Shown in pieces: positions 16,966-21,400 of a DNA stretch of 21,890 nt. The notes below the pieces were generated by a model. It was given only the letters and a program-made list of their open reading frames with translations, had not been told where the DNA came from and ran no database searches. Every line of letters starts with the position of its first letter. Position 1 is the stretch's first letter. This DNA comes from Baffinella frigidus (taxonomy: Eukaryota > Cryptophyceae > Cryptomonadales > Baffinellaceae). The position numbers and the translations under genes were made by a program. Location: the NCBI GenBank assembly GCA_026770585.1, contig MU646801.1:224207-246096 (forward strand), given 5' to 3'.

Positions 16966-18008
16966 GACCTTGAAGGCGACGGGGTCGCGTTCGACGATGG
17001 ACATGCTGACAACGCTCATCGGCTCTCCGACTGGCTTCGGCGGCCGCGCCCGCCCAGCCAGAGGAGGAGCAGGAGCAGGGGCCTGTGCGGTTGCGTCCTC
17101 CTGCCAGGTAGGGAGGGAGAGAGCCATCATTATCTTCCACTGGTGGCGGCGAGAGAAGACTGGATCGTGTGAGACGAGCATGGCCCGAGATAACGAATGA
17201 GCAAGCGTGCAGCGCCATGCTCCGAGAAGCGAGGTCGTGTGCGGCATGGATGGAGAGCATCAAAAGCAAGACAACCCCCCGCCACGCTTCAGGCTGGTCT
17301 GCTGTCGGGAGGGGAGATACCGCCTCCTTGGCCTCCCGCTGCCGCGCACGCTCTGCCGCGAATTTGGACATCTTCGCCTTGGGCTCGGTCGCAGCGGGTG
17401 CGGCAGGGGGGGGGGCAGCCTGTGCGGCCGGTTTCGGGGGGGCACGCTTGACGAGGGAGGCGGCAGCGGCGGAAGATGAGGCGAGGAAGGCCTCTTGCTC
17501 CTTGAGGAGGGTGTCGTCGTCGAGAGCTCCGCGAGAGGCGCGCGCGAGCCCGGGTCGCACCTGGAGATGCGGGTGGGACGCGGGCAGGTGAGGTTGCGGT
17601 GGTGAGGCCATAACAAAGTCGCAAGCTCTGCCTGCCCGACACGGAAACTGCACCACCACGCACCGAGTCTTCTCTACCTCGCCAACGCGTGCTCGCTCGC
17701 AGCCCTGAAAAAAAATGTGTATGAGACGCTCGACGCGGGGCAAGACGCTGCGGGTTTGAGGGTGGGGGGGGCGGGGGATGCGTCCACGCGTGGAGTGCGT
17801 CCCCGCCAAGCTTGTTCCTGAACGCAACATCAGCCCCGCCCTGCAATCAGAATGAGGAAAAACACCCTTGAAAAATTGCTTGTCTCGATGCGAGAGTGGG
17901 AAGAAAACGGACCAGTTTAGGCCGGCCGCCGGCGCCGACGAGCATCGCATCGAGGTCGGGCCCGTCGAGCGGGTCTTCTAGCGGGCCTTCTCCGCCCAGG
18001 GCGTCCAT
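1264..18008 (-). CDS. RPAP1: RNA polymerase II-associated protein 1 (RPAP1/MINIYO homologue), 38-exon gene
   Basis: RPAP1 is a conserved eukaryotic factor that binds RNA polymerase II, helps its assembly and nuclear import, and links it to Mediator (family knowledge). Proposed exons in transcript order (high to low coordinate): 17913-18008, 17321-17560, 16969-17100, 15832-16233, 14904-15149, 14312-14432, 14024-14106, 13487-13552, 13088-13248, 12656-12755, 12423-12521, 12016-12120, 11686-11796, 11470-11512, 10985-11091, 10749-10808, 10442-10564, 10130-10244, 9785-9855, 9540-9590, 9305-9400, 8447-8669, 8232-8305, 7868-7927, 7399-7592, 7155-7258, 6696-6834, 6417-6498, 6101-6202, 5753-5848, 5111-5182, 4591-4692, 4284-4364, 3693-3794, 3442-3547, 2906-3012, 1969-2055, 1264-1494. 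They sum to 4,590 bases (1,529 residues plus stop) and every junction keeps phase. The human protein is about 1,400 residues and the plant protein a little longer. Key motifs: RPAP1_N (about 253-290) and RPAP1_C (about 378-440, with GLHHHG at about 401-406). Individual boundaries, above all exons 1, 12, 19, 26, 36 and 38, are inference. Confidence 0.88.
1495..1968 (-). other. RPAP1 last intron
   Basis: A 474 bp intron between exons 37 and 38. It holds scattered short CCCTAAC/CCATAAA-like units (about 1780-1830) and a GTACTCGCACAC direct repeat beside the exon 37 donor. No exon candidate was seen on either strand. Confidence 0.6.
2534..2650. repeat. 44-46 bp minisatellite
   Basis: Unit starts with TCAAGGCAGAG at 2534, 2578 and 2624; each unit contains GGCCAGAGGAACACACAG until the last, which degrades into GGACCAGATCGA repeats. 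It lies in RPAP1 intron 36. Confidence 0.85.
2741..2805. repeat. AACAT/AACAG pentamer microsatellite
   Basis: One AACAG, seven AACAT and five AACAG units run without interruption. The clean switch from one variant to the other suggests separate expansions of two point-mutated units. Confidence 0.95.
2906..3794 (-). CDS. RPAP1: RPAP1 exons 34-36, conserved C-terminal region
   Basis: Exon 34 (3693-3794) contains VVELFSALAVQFQEDSFGYP, matching the family element L-x-x-x-F-x-D-x-F-x-x-x-SFGD near the C-terminus. Exon 35 (3442-3547) reads VLLMGLRCRCPFSLRMALLQ, the L-L-P-L-x-x-x-x-S-x-x-x-R-x-x-LF element that follows it. Exon 36 (2906-3012) reads GPAAFLTPVERDGMMIEA, comparable to the C-Y-T-x-P-P-E-D-N element. 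I end exon 36 at CTA|GTGTGG because this restores phase and the family spacing to exon 37; GAG|GCACCC (a GC donor) is an alternative. Confidence 0.85.
3013..3441 (-). other. RPAP1 intron 35
   Basis: A 429 bp intron. It contains a 28 bp-period tandem pair (3066-3090 and 3094-3118, ATCAGGTTGxTGCAGTGATT) just upstream of the exon 36 acceptor, plus a short ACCAGGGTTxC repeat at about 3208-3235. A frame reading AVYWREVPNGTGAS (3238-3300, minus) has an acceptor but does not fit the phase. Confidence 0.5.
3849..4240. repeat. Degenerate duplication bracketing the MITE
   Basis: A block at 3849-3892 (GTGTGCAAACTCTCTC.. through CGTGCACGAGAGAGAGAA) recurs at 4200-4240. The acceptor block of exon 34 (3791-3820, CTGTGCACGTGCGGGATCGTT) recurs at 4135-4164. 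Both copies contain the palindrome CTCTCGTGCACGAGAG. The MITE has inserted between the two copies. Confidence 0.75.
3895..4134. mobile_element. Inverted-repeat MITE flanked by TA, in RPAP1 intron 33
   Basis: Left arm 3897-3971 and right arm 4058-4132 are inverted copies about 75 bases long with roughly five mismatches. They begin GAGCGTTTGCGG. Both ends are flanked by TA (3895-3896, 4133-4134), the target duplication expected of Tc1/mariner-type elements. The 86 bp centre holds a nested 13 bp inverted repeat (TTTTAAATAGTAC at 3984-3996, complement at 4013-4025). No transposase frame is present, so it would be non-autonomous. The high arm identity suggests a recent insertion. Confidence 0.85.
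4284..6202 (-). CDS. RPAP1: RPAP1 exons 29-33
   Basis: Exon 29 (6101-6202) reads TKALGRPLESRQLPLQATFL. Exon 30 (5753-5848) reads PDLDVMSPELRRAAACCSIS. Exon 31 (5111-5182) reads FLREQIGLGEVWRRIATVFL. Exon 32 (4591-4692) begins VYMHETVAPLHAPLLLALSP. Exon 33 (4284-4364) is a hydrophilic linker (EEESDGRDDPTGPRGHGK). All are phase 0. Exons 29-31 have unusual first bases after CAG (A, C, T), where most acceptors in the gene have G. Exon 32's donor (CCG|GTACCC) is weak. Confidence 0.75.
4886..4925. repeat. Perfect 40 bp palindrome, no loop
   Basis: AGCAAAAGGTCGTTTTGTGT joined directly to its exact complement, centred between 4905 and 4906. The right arm is followed by a further copy of GACCTTTTGCTGAC. 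Outside it, ACATTTTC (4873) and GAAAATGT (4957) are also inverted, so the whole of about 4873-4964 may be a small foldback element. It lies in RPAP1 intron 31. Confidence 0.9.
5340..5380. repeat. 20 bp exact tandem duplication
   Basis: CTAGAACCAACGGAGTCAAC occurs twice head to tail in RPAP1 intron 30. Confidence 0.95.
5539..5702. repeat. CT/CTCG-rich microsatellite
   Basis: About 165 bases of (CT)n with regular TCTCGCTCTC and CTTGCGCTC interruptions, in RPAP1 intron 30, ending about 50 bases before the exon 30 donor. It produces long Ser/Leu or Arg/Glu artefact frames. Confidence 0.95.
6191..6241. repeat. RPAP1: 34 bp duplication across the exon 29 acceptor
   Basis: CAGCGCCTTTGTCTGCA occurs at 6191-6207 and 6225-6241. 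On the minus strand each copy reads TGCAG|ACAAAGGCGCTG, so the true acceptor and first codons of exon 29 are duplicated 34 bases upstream. Use of the upstream copy would shift the frame (34 is not a multiple of 3). Confidence 0.85.
6417..7927 (-). CDS. RPAP1: RPAP1 exons 24-28
   Basis: Exon 24 (7868-7927) reads VNLAAHNLLFSWVRLIIHAK. Exon 25 (7399-7592) begins ALAPGHPVTGPDWEETGGFA and ends in phase 2. Exon 26 (7155-7258) reads LESLMLALRPGDEAMALELI. Exon 27 (6696-6834) contains TELLPFEEMCSFAQKSLSQQ. Exon 28 (6417-6498) reads WFDRLFASEGDGVVSLSRAL. These four non-zero phases (2, 1, 2, 0) interlock exactly over 519 bases, which is strong evidence for the chain even though this middle part of the family is poorly conserved. 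Exon 26's donor (ATCG|GTCTGT) was chosen by phase. Confidence 0.78.
7038..7097. repeat. Perfect 20 bp-arm hairpin with nested stem
   Basis: GTGAATCCGATATGCGCACG (7038-7057) is followed by a 20-base loop and its exact complement (7078-7097). The loop begins CTGCCCACGGGCAG, itself a 6 bp stem. It sits in RPAP1 intron 26, away from both splice sites. Confidence 0.95.
7616..7858. repeat. Telomere-like TTTAGGG/TGTAGGG/TGCAGGG array
   Basis: About 240 bases of degenerate heptamers fill nearly all of RPAP1 intron 24, from 23 bases outside the exon 25 acceptor to 9 bases outside the exon 24 donor. TGTAGGG and TGCAGGG variants alternate locally. Confidence 0.9.
8107..8206. repeat. Telomere-like array with orientation switch
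   Basis: CCCTAAA units run into TTCAGGGTTTAGGG and then back to CCCTGAACCCTA, so the two orientations face each other and could fold. RPAP1 intron 23. Confidence 0.85.
8232..10244 (-). CDS. RPAP1: RPAP1 exons 18-23
   Basis: Exon 18 (10130-10244) begins VLRVWRVCLTYGLSAESFPN, aligning with the R-L-W-x-x-x-x-x-YG motif of RPAP1. Exon 19 (9785-9855) is an acidic/Gly linker (LLFDAGDASEWG); its donor GGG|GTGCGC is weak. Exon 20 (9540-9590) reads EARAVVSGEALMLAEAA. Exon 21 (9305-9400) ends ATVAWWHIMPWLDVAQ. Exon 22 (8447-8669) starts VVAASSISLLAMSDAAG and contains AAAMHLIGSYLERISSLGKG. Exon 23 (8232-8305) reads FAARPLGKLLAECFPDAKDV. Junctions 18/19 and 22/23 are phase 1 on both sides. Confidence 0.78.
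8801..8958. mobile_element. Degenerate inverted-repeat element, family member 1
   Basis: The left end GAGGTCAGGTCAGGAACG and the complement of the right end (GAGGTCGGTTCAGGCACG) are imperfect inverted repeats. The core (about 8840-8904) contains TTTTATGCTAT and CCACCCATAAGATG, both also found in the same order in the element at 20341-20563. RPAP1 intron 21. Confidence 0.65.
9086..9126 (-). pseudogene. Ghost copy of the RPAP1 exon 22 start
   Basis: On the minus strand, CCCACAG is followed at 9112 by nine codons reading VVAASIALI and then TGA. The true exon 22, 443 bases further on, begins VVAASSISLL. Acceptor and first codons are both recognisable, so this is a decayed partial exon duplicate. 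Confidence 0.7.
9404..9535. repeat. Telomere-like TTTAGGG array
   Basis: Degenerate TTTAGGG/TTTCGGG/TTTATGG units occupy most of RPAP1 intron 20 and abut both splice sites. Confidence 0.9.
10442..11796 (-). CDS. RPAP1: RPAP1 exons 13-17
   Basis: Exon 13 (11686-11796) reads KPLLQLLIMVAGHSVGAAEQ, like the A-R-H-S-x-x-x-A helix of the family. Exon 14 is only 43 bp (11470-11512, VVLTKFLETTARDP) and has a textbook GC donor, CAG|GCAAGT. Exon 15 (10985-11091) contains GDRCVCAILAARVLKVVSQ. Exon 16 (10749-10808) reads ASSTLCAALCLSGAIDAIKQ. Exon 17 (10442-10564) ends DFKLPEQLLLAAE, matching the L-P-x-E segment before the R-L-W motif. All phases agree. The intron after exon 13 contains the assembly gap. 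Confidence 0.82.
10566..10742. repeat. Telomere-like GGTTAGGG/GATCAGGG array
   Basis: Loose GGGTTAGGG-like units mixed with GGATCAGG repeats fill RPAP1 intron 16 from acceptor to donor. Confidence 0.75.
11092..11469 (-). other. RPAP1 intron 14 (GC-AG)
   Basis: This 378 bp intron starts with GCAAGTCC and ends CTCGCAG. Frames inside it (for example 11155-11379 minus) do not fit the flanking phases. GGGGGTGGCATTGGGGGTGGCAT near 11410 is a short direct repeat. Confidence 0.6.
11632..11677. other. Assembly gap (N10) and 36-base G run
   Basis: Ten N at 11632-11641 are followed by 36 G (11642-11677), only 8 bases from the exon 13 donor. The gap size is probably nominal, and the intron length here is unreliable. 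Confidence 0.98.
11803..11881. repeat. Telomere-like TTCAGGG array
   Basis: GGTTCAGGGTTTAGGGTTGAGGG and GGATCGGTTCAGGG units begin right at the exon 13 acceptor in RPAP1 intron 12. Confidence 0.85.
12016..13552 (-). CDS. RPAP1: RPAP1 exons 8-12
   Basis: Exon 8 (13487-13552) reads VLSRVAEKGAEAQLLLDFML. Exon 9 (13088-13248) reads VTIVLRCALDEPKNVTLAAA, equivalent to the helical R-x-x-L-D repeat after RPAP1_C. Exon 10 (12656-12755) reads GGGDEDTFLRGVENYLSETV and ends in a GC donor (CAG|GCACGC). Exon 11 (12423-12521) is a strongly basic/acidic linker (DREARKAAREKRAKERA). Exon 12 (12016-12120) ends KSDPVAGLLEMLLLPKISAL, like the R-H-D-x-x-x-GLL-x-x-x-LLPRL segment of human RPAP1. Exon 12's donor (GCC|GTATGC) is the weakest of the group. 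Confidence 0.8.
12127..12408. repeat. Telomere-like TTTAGGG/TTTGGGG array
   Basis: The longest and cleanest interstitial array of the RPAP1 gene, with runs of exact TTTAGGG (about 12280-12315) mixed with TTTGGGG. It fills intron 11 between the exon 12 acceptor and exon 11 donor. Confidence 0.95.
12756..13087 (-). other. RPAP1 intron 9
   Basis: A 332 bp intron from CAG|GTCCGT to GGCGCAG|GTGCGG. A second acceptor-like CTGACAG lies 22 bases before the chosen one but gives the wrong phase. I see no repeat or element in it. Confidence 0.6.
13650..13737 (-). pseudogene. Ghost copy of the RPAP1 exon 8 start, running into telomere-like repeat
   Basis: On the minus strand, GACGCAG (13726-13732) is followed by codons reading VLSRVAEKG, identical to the first nine residues of exon 8 located 172 bases away. 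The frame then passes directly into CCCTAAA repeat (13650-13685 on plus). Further flanking similarity joins about 13577-13639 and 13851-13929, so the duplicated segment was longer. Confidence 0.85.
13941..14020. repeat. Telomere-like CCCTAAA/CGCTAAA/CCCCAAA array
   Basis: Three CGCTAAA units, then CCCCAAA and CCCTAAA units, end at the exon 7 donor, whose intron side reads GTTGCGGTTTAGGG. Confidence 0.9.
14024..15149 (-). CDS. RPAP1: RPAP1 exons 5-7: RPAP1_C domain
   Basis: Exon 5 (14904-15149, residues 291-372) carries a Gly-rich run and AEDAEKLAWTKATDEG, matching the E-K-L-x-W-T element of RPAP1. Exon 6 (14312-14432, residues 373-412 plus one base) reads EKLRFGLGGELLPEGEW, then EGLHHHGDNPDQP. 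Exon 7 (14024-14106) completes it with GYTILELLRLSRSAFQAQR. This is the most conserved stretch of the family (F-x-L-x-G-E-L-L, GLHHHG, GY-x-x-x-EL-x-x-L-x-RS). The exon 6/7 junction is phase 1 (CAG|GTATCC to TTGACAG|GGTACA). Confidence 0.93.
14108..14248. repeat. Telomere-like array plus possible ghost of exon 7
   Basis: Degenerate TTTAGGG units are followed at about 14222-14248 by a minus-strand sequence reading SIAELLHP, similar to YTILELLRL at the true exon 7 start. This resemblance is weaker than the other ghost copies. Confidence 0.5.
14433..14903 (-). other. RPAP1 intron 5
   Basis: A 471 bp intron. Its centre (about 14635-14725) repeats short GTGTxCGTGTCxAxAA-like motifs. A TTTAGGG patch lies at 14441-14468. 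No exon or element was seen. Confidence 0.5.
15575..15729 (-). pseudogene. Two ghost copies of the RPAP1 exon 4 end
   Basis: GAGCAACGCA, the antisense of the exon 4 end, occurs at 15838 (real), 15709 and 15581, a period of 129 and 128 bases. On the minus strand the copies read QLDPALLGK followed by GTATGC (still donor-like) and QIDRALLAN followed by CGC (donor lost). The real exon reads QLDPALLAK|GTACGG. AAAGAAGGGTGC units between copies add a finer repeat. Confidence 0.9.
15832..16233 (-). CDS. RPAP1: RPAP1 exon 4: poly-Gly tract and RPAP1_N domain
   Basis: This 134-codon exon (residues 157-290) has an acceptor CCGGCAG|GTTGCC and a donor AAG|GTACGG. After a charged start (ALEHEEEEKHAPP) comes a homopolymer of 56 G on the coding strand (15987-16042), read as about 18 glycines. 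The last 38 residues are the RPAP1_N signature: DEIDRENRTVLGGMSEEEK, then MREELMRQLDPALLAK. The frame is the same on both sides of the homopolymer, which supports its length modulo 3, but such runs are prone to sequencing error. Decayed copies of the exon end lie in the next intron. Confidence 0.92.
16704..16968. repeat. GA microsatellite with ACACAG hexamer core
   Basis: About 265 bases of (GA)n, with a central (ACACAG)n block (about 16783-16830) and a GTGTGTGTGAGAG patch. It fills the 5' end of RPAP1 intron 3 and starts right at the exon 3 donor, giving the transcript a long CU-rich intron start. Confidence 0.95.
16969..17560 (-). CDS. RPAP1: RPAP1 exons 2-3, N-terminal segment
   Basis: Exon 2 (17321-17560, residues 33-112) contains DDDTLLKEQEAFLAS, then a basic Ala/Pro linker (LVKRAPPKPAA), then MSKFAAERARQR. 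RPAP1 proteins typically begin with a D/E-x-LL-x-x-Q-x-x-FL element followed by a K/R-P stretch and an F-A-x-E-R/I-A element, so this matches. Exon 3 (16969-17100, residues 113-156) is a Pro/Ala linker ending SMSIVERDPVAFK, comparable to the I-x-E-R-D segment of animal RPAP1. Donors are GCG|GTATCT and AAG|GTCCTC; acceptors are CTCCAG|GTGCGA and TGGCAG|GAGGAC. Confidence 0.85.
17561..17912 (-). other. RPAP1 intron 1
   Basis: A 352 bp intron under the preferred start. A block at about 17824-17876 (ATCAGCCCCGCCCTGC through TTGAAAAATTGCTT) has a recognisable relative at about 20193-20246 in the neighbouring laminin-domain gene. Confidence 0.5.
17913..18008 (-). CDS. RPAP1: RPAP1 exon 1 (proposed start codon)
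   Basis: The ATG at 18008-18006 opens a 54-codon frame beginning MDALGGEGPLEDPLDG. It is acidic and quite unlike the surrounding translations. A donor at CTG|GTCCGT (phase 0, after about 32 residues) joins the next exon in frame. CTC|GTCGGC, 24 bases earlier, is also phase 0 and cannot be excluded. An alternative start is the ATG at 17611-17609 (MASPPQPH), which would read straight through the exon 2 acceptor. I prefer 18008 because exon 2 has the gene's usual CAG|GTG acceptor. Confidence 0.5.
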
Positions 18009-18347
18009 GATCGAGATCGAGAAATTTGTGAAAAACAGGAAATCCAGATCTCATAACCTGTATCGATGACTTTTGGCATAGTTGTGAATTTTTTGTCGAC
18101 TTTTGGTCCAGTCAACTTGAAGGAGAGGTTTTTCCGAAGTCGAAAATCAACAGCAGTGGCAGGAGCCTGATCCCGCGCTTCGAAGCGAGCCAGTCGCCAT
18201 CCTCCTCCCAGGTGCCCCTTCCCCGAATTCAAGCGTGTACAGCTGCCGATCCCCGACGGCGTGGTGCGGCGGAATTGGCGGGCTGCAGGTCGGATAAGTG
18301 AAAAAAAATGGGCCCTTGAAGTCGAGGGCGGAACACAGGAGAGGGGG
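18009..18347. promoter_or_regulatory. Divergent intergenic region, putative bidirectional promoter
   Basis: 339 bases separate the two opposed start codons. The region is less GC-rich than the exons and contains a repeated xGACTTTTGG at 18067-18076 and 18097-18106 (30 bases apart), plus an A8 run at 18301. No TATA box stands out. A four-codon upstream frame (ATGGGCCCTTGA, 18308-18319) precedes the plus-strand start by 28 bases and might lower its translation if transcribed. Confidence 0.45.
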
Positions 18348-18438
18348 ATGCAGCCTCAGCGGGCGATGCCGTGGATGGCACGTTTCGCCGCAGCGGCTAT
18401 GGCTGCCATCGCGGTCGGGATCAGCCTTTCCGAAGCAG
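18348..18438 (+). CDS. Laminin-domain gene exon 1: signal peptide
   Basis: The peptide begins MQPQRAMPWMARF and has a hydrophobic core AAAAMAAIAVG at residues 14-24, ending SLSEA. This is a classic signal peptide with likely cleavage near residue 30. Met7 and Met10 could also serve as starts; the first is kept because it is the first ATG of this frame after the GC-rich leader. The donor is GCAG|GTGCCC (phase 1), followed by a C10 run. Confidence 0.8.
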
Positions 18439-21400
18439 GTGCCCCCCCCCCCGCACCTTCCAGGCCGTGTGGGCCCGCGCGACCAGTAAGTCACGCAGGG
18501 TCCGCGGTACCCCTCAAGCAGCGCCGGGACTCAGCAGATCCCGCCCTTACCCAGTCAACCTTTCCATGGGCATGTTTCTAGATGTGCTGCCCGGAGGATA
18601 CGTGTGGGCGGTGTTCAGAAGCAGACATTCACAAAAATCCTCATCCTAATCTCCCGCCAACCGCAGCGCAAGGGAAGGAAATGGCGAAAAGTGACTTCAA
18701 CTGGGGAGCGGAGGACTGGGAGGTGTCTTTCCCACCACAAAACCCCTCCCACCAGCGTGCCCGACCCGCCTCGAGAATAGCAACCCGGTCACTTGCCTGA
18801 AATGTACCCACCGACGGTGGTACGGTGGGCCACCGTGACCTGATGGGCCTCTTCAGTCCGGCTGAGCGTGGTGTGCTTTTGCTGGGAGTTGGAGGCGGGA
18901 TGAAACGCTCGATGTGAGGATCCTTGCCTGATCTGCCCGCCCAGTTCGGCTACTGGGGTTTGGTGGTGGGAGAGGGAGATCCGCTGGTGCGGCTAGATTG
19001 GACCATCGGGAGGGAGGGCTACGAACGAACACGGGTCAGGAAATAGTAGTGAACGCGCGGAGCTGCCGTACAGAAAATTTGTTACAACTTGGCCAACTGT
19101 CAGTCTCGACTTTCCAACTTTCCAACTTTGATTTGTACCAGGAACTGGTTCGAAAGTTCGAACCGGTGCGTAAAAATCACGGTGCGTTTTACGGCCTGTG
19201 AACCTTTTTTGACTTACAAGGTTGAAACCTTGGAAACGAAATTTGGGAAAGTTGTACCATATTGGCTCTACTCTCCGAGACTCGCCCACCGCCCTCTCTG
19301 TGCCAGACCCCTCTCTGTCCCAGAGTCCTCTGAGCCCTGTTTGTACCTCGACCTGCACCGCCCCCATACCACCCGCAGCGGGCGTGCTTAGTGCCTGAAA
19401 ATGTCGGTGTCCCCCGCAGCTGTTCGGGCCGGGGAAGTTGAAACTGTACGAGAAGGGCGGGATGCTCTACGGCTCGGACGCGGGCCGCACGGTATGCCCC
19501 GTGATCAATACGTGATCAATCCGCGGTCAAGCCGTGATGAATGCGTGATGCATCGATGATTGGGATGTGATTGTCGGTCTGGAGCGTGCAGCACCATCGA
19601 GCTGCTTCTCTCCCCACTAGTAGGGCGTGTATCCCTCATGTGGCTGGCTTTTCGACATTTCGGCGATCCCTCCTGTATGCTGCGCGTGTACGGGGAACCC
19701 CGATCTTCACGCTTCCTCCCAAGGAGCATGTTAGGATAGGCGCTCAAAACCTCGCTGGCTCGTCTGCCGAGAGCCTCCCGTACGACTGATAATAAAAATG
19801 GGGTTTTCTTGGCACAAGCCCTGCTCGGAATAGTGATCGTCCTGGTACAAAGTGAGACGCGCCCAACATGGTGAGAAGCCCAATGCGCAGGTATGTTACG
19901 TTTCAGCTCCTAATTCTCGCCGCATGAGCAGGTGTGGTGCTTCTCAGCGCCAGAGGCTCTCCTCGGGGAGAAGTCATGATCCTGAATCCGGATACATGAT
20001 CTGCCGAGTGCAGTCTGCCAGTGGGATTCTGTGTTTTTGAATATGTTTTTCAGCATGGTGAGACTGAGGAAATGAGCAGGTGTGGTACTTCTCAGCGCCA
20101 GAGGCTTTCCTCGGAGAGAAGGCTTTTGCCCACAACGGCAAACTTTCCTTCCGCCTAGGTCCTTTTCCCCGTCCATCCCTCTCGTGAAGGACACCTCAGC
20201 CCCGCCCTCTACCCAAGACGAGGAAAACTGCCTCGAGAAATTGGTTTCCGACGCGGTTGGACGAATAGGATCTCGGAGCATCTGAAGTCCCTGTGACGAA
20301 CAGGACATCTGAGCCCTTGTGGTGGGCCGCACACTCGTATTGTAGAATTCGGGTTGGCTTGGATTCGGGGTCGGGTCGGGCAATTCCAAATTCCAGATTA
20401 TTTTGTTAGATGACTGGCATGAATGAAGTTTTATGCTATATTAAGCATGAGATTGATGACAAGATCCCGACCCCCACCCATAAGATGACACTCAGTGGCG
20501 CATTTTCGTCAGATTTCCGCCCGACCCGACCCTGGAAAAATCCAAGCCAACCCGAATTCTACAAAAGAACATGGCGGGATCTGCCTTTCCGAAGCGGTTG
20601 GCCGGATAGAGCACCTCAACCCCGTGTGGTGGTGATGAACTTGGCACTCGGAATTCATAGGAACCCCTTGCTATCAAGAGGACACTCGAAGTATATAGGG
20701 CGTTCGGCAATCTGAAGCCTGGGTGATTCACAGGGCATTCAGAGTACATGTCAAACGGGAAAGACATGATCAAAGACTGGGATGTCATCCTCGAGAGCAA
20801 GGTTGAACCCGAAATCCGAAACCCGATACCCGAAACCCTGAACCCTAAACCCTAATCCCTAAACCATGAACCCCAAACCCTAAACTCAAAACCTTTAACC
20901 TTAAAACCTCAACCCTCAACCCTGAACCCTCCCTATCCAAGGCGAATTCCTGATGGAGGGAGGTTGTCACGCATACCGCAAGGCGCGGTGGCTCGCAAGG
21001 CCCTGCTCCCCGGAAGGCCCTGCTCCCCGGATGTTGCCACCCCGAAACGGCCCTACCCGGGAAAACCTGCCCATGTTCCTCGGCTGACAGTTGAATGTGT
21101 TTGCAGGAGTGGCGGATCCGGGTGGGGGTGAAGAACTTGATCCCTCCGTGGGTTGGCGCCACCACCAACGAACTCTCGCTCGGAGAGAAGCAATGGACTG
21201 TCATGAAGGTACCCACTCATCGTTTTCCCGACATTGAAAGGGCGAGGGGGGGGGTATGTGTGGGGGGTTATGGTCGAGGGAATGCACATCCCTGCGGTGC
21301 GGTTGCGATTGATACCACAGGATGTATATGGATTCACGTGGGGTAAGTGAAGCGCGTGGGGTTGACTGAATCGTGTAGGGTTAACTGATTCACGAAGGGC

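Noticed and set aside
17609-17611. MASPPQPH as the RPAP1 start
   Set aside because: Possible, but exon 2 has the usual CAG|GTG acceptor just downstream, and an acidic start exon at 18008 joins in phase. Kept as the alternative.
16550-17950. 466-codon minus-strand frame as a single-exon gene
   Set aside because: Its C-terminal half is microsatellite. Only 16969-17100 and 17321-17560 look like protein, and in exon 3 the correct reading frame is a different one.
19420-19491. Alternative frame of laminin exon 3 (VRAGEVETVREG)
   Set aside because: It joins exon 1 in phase but would break exons 4-8 out of frame. Exon 2 supplies the right phase for the LFGPGKLKLY frame.
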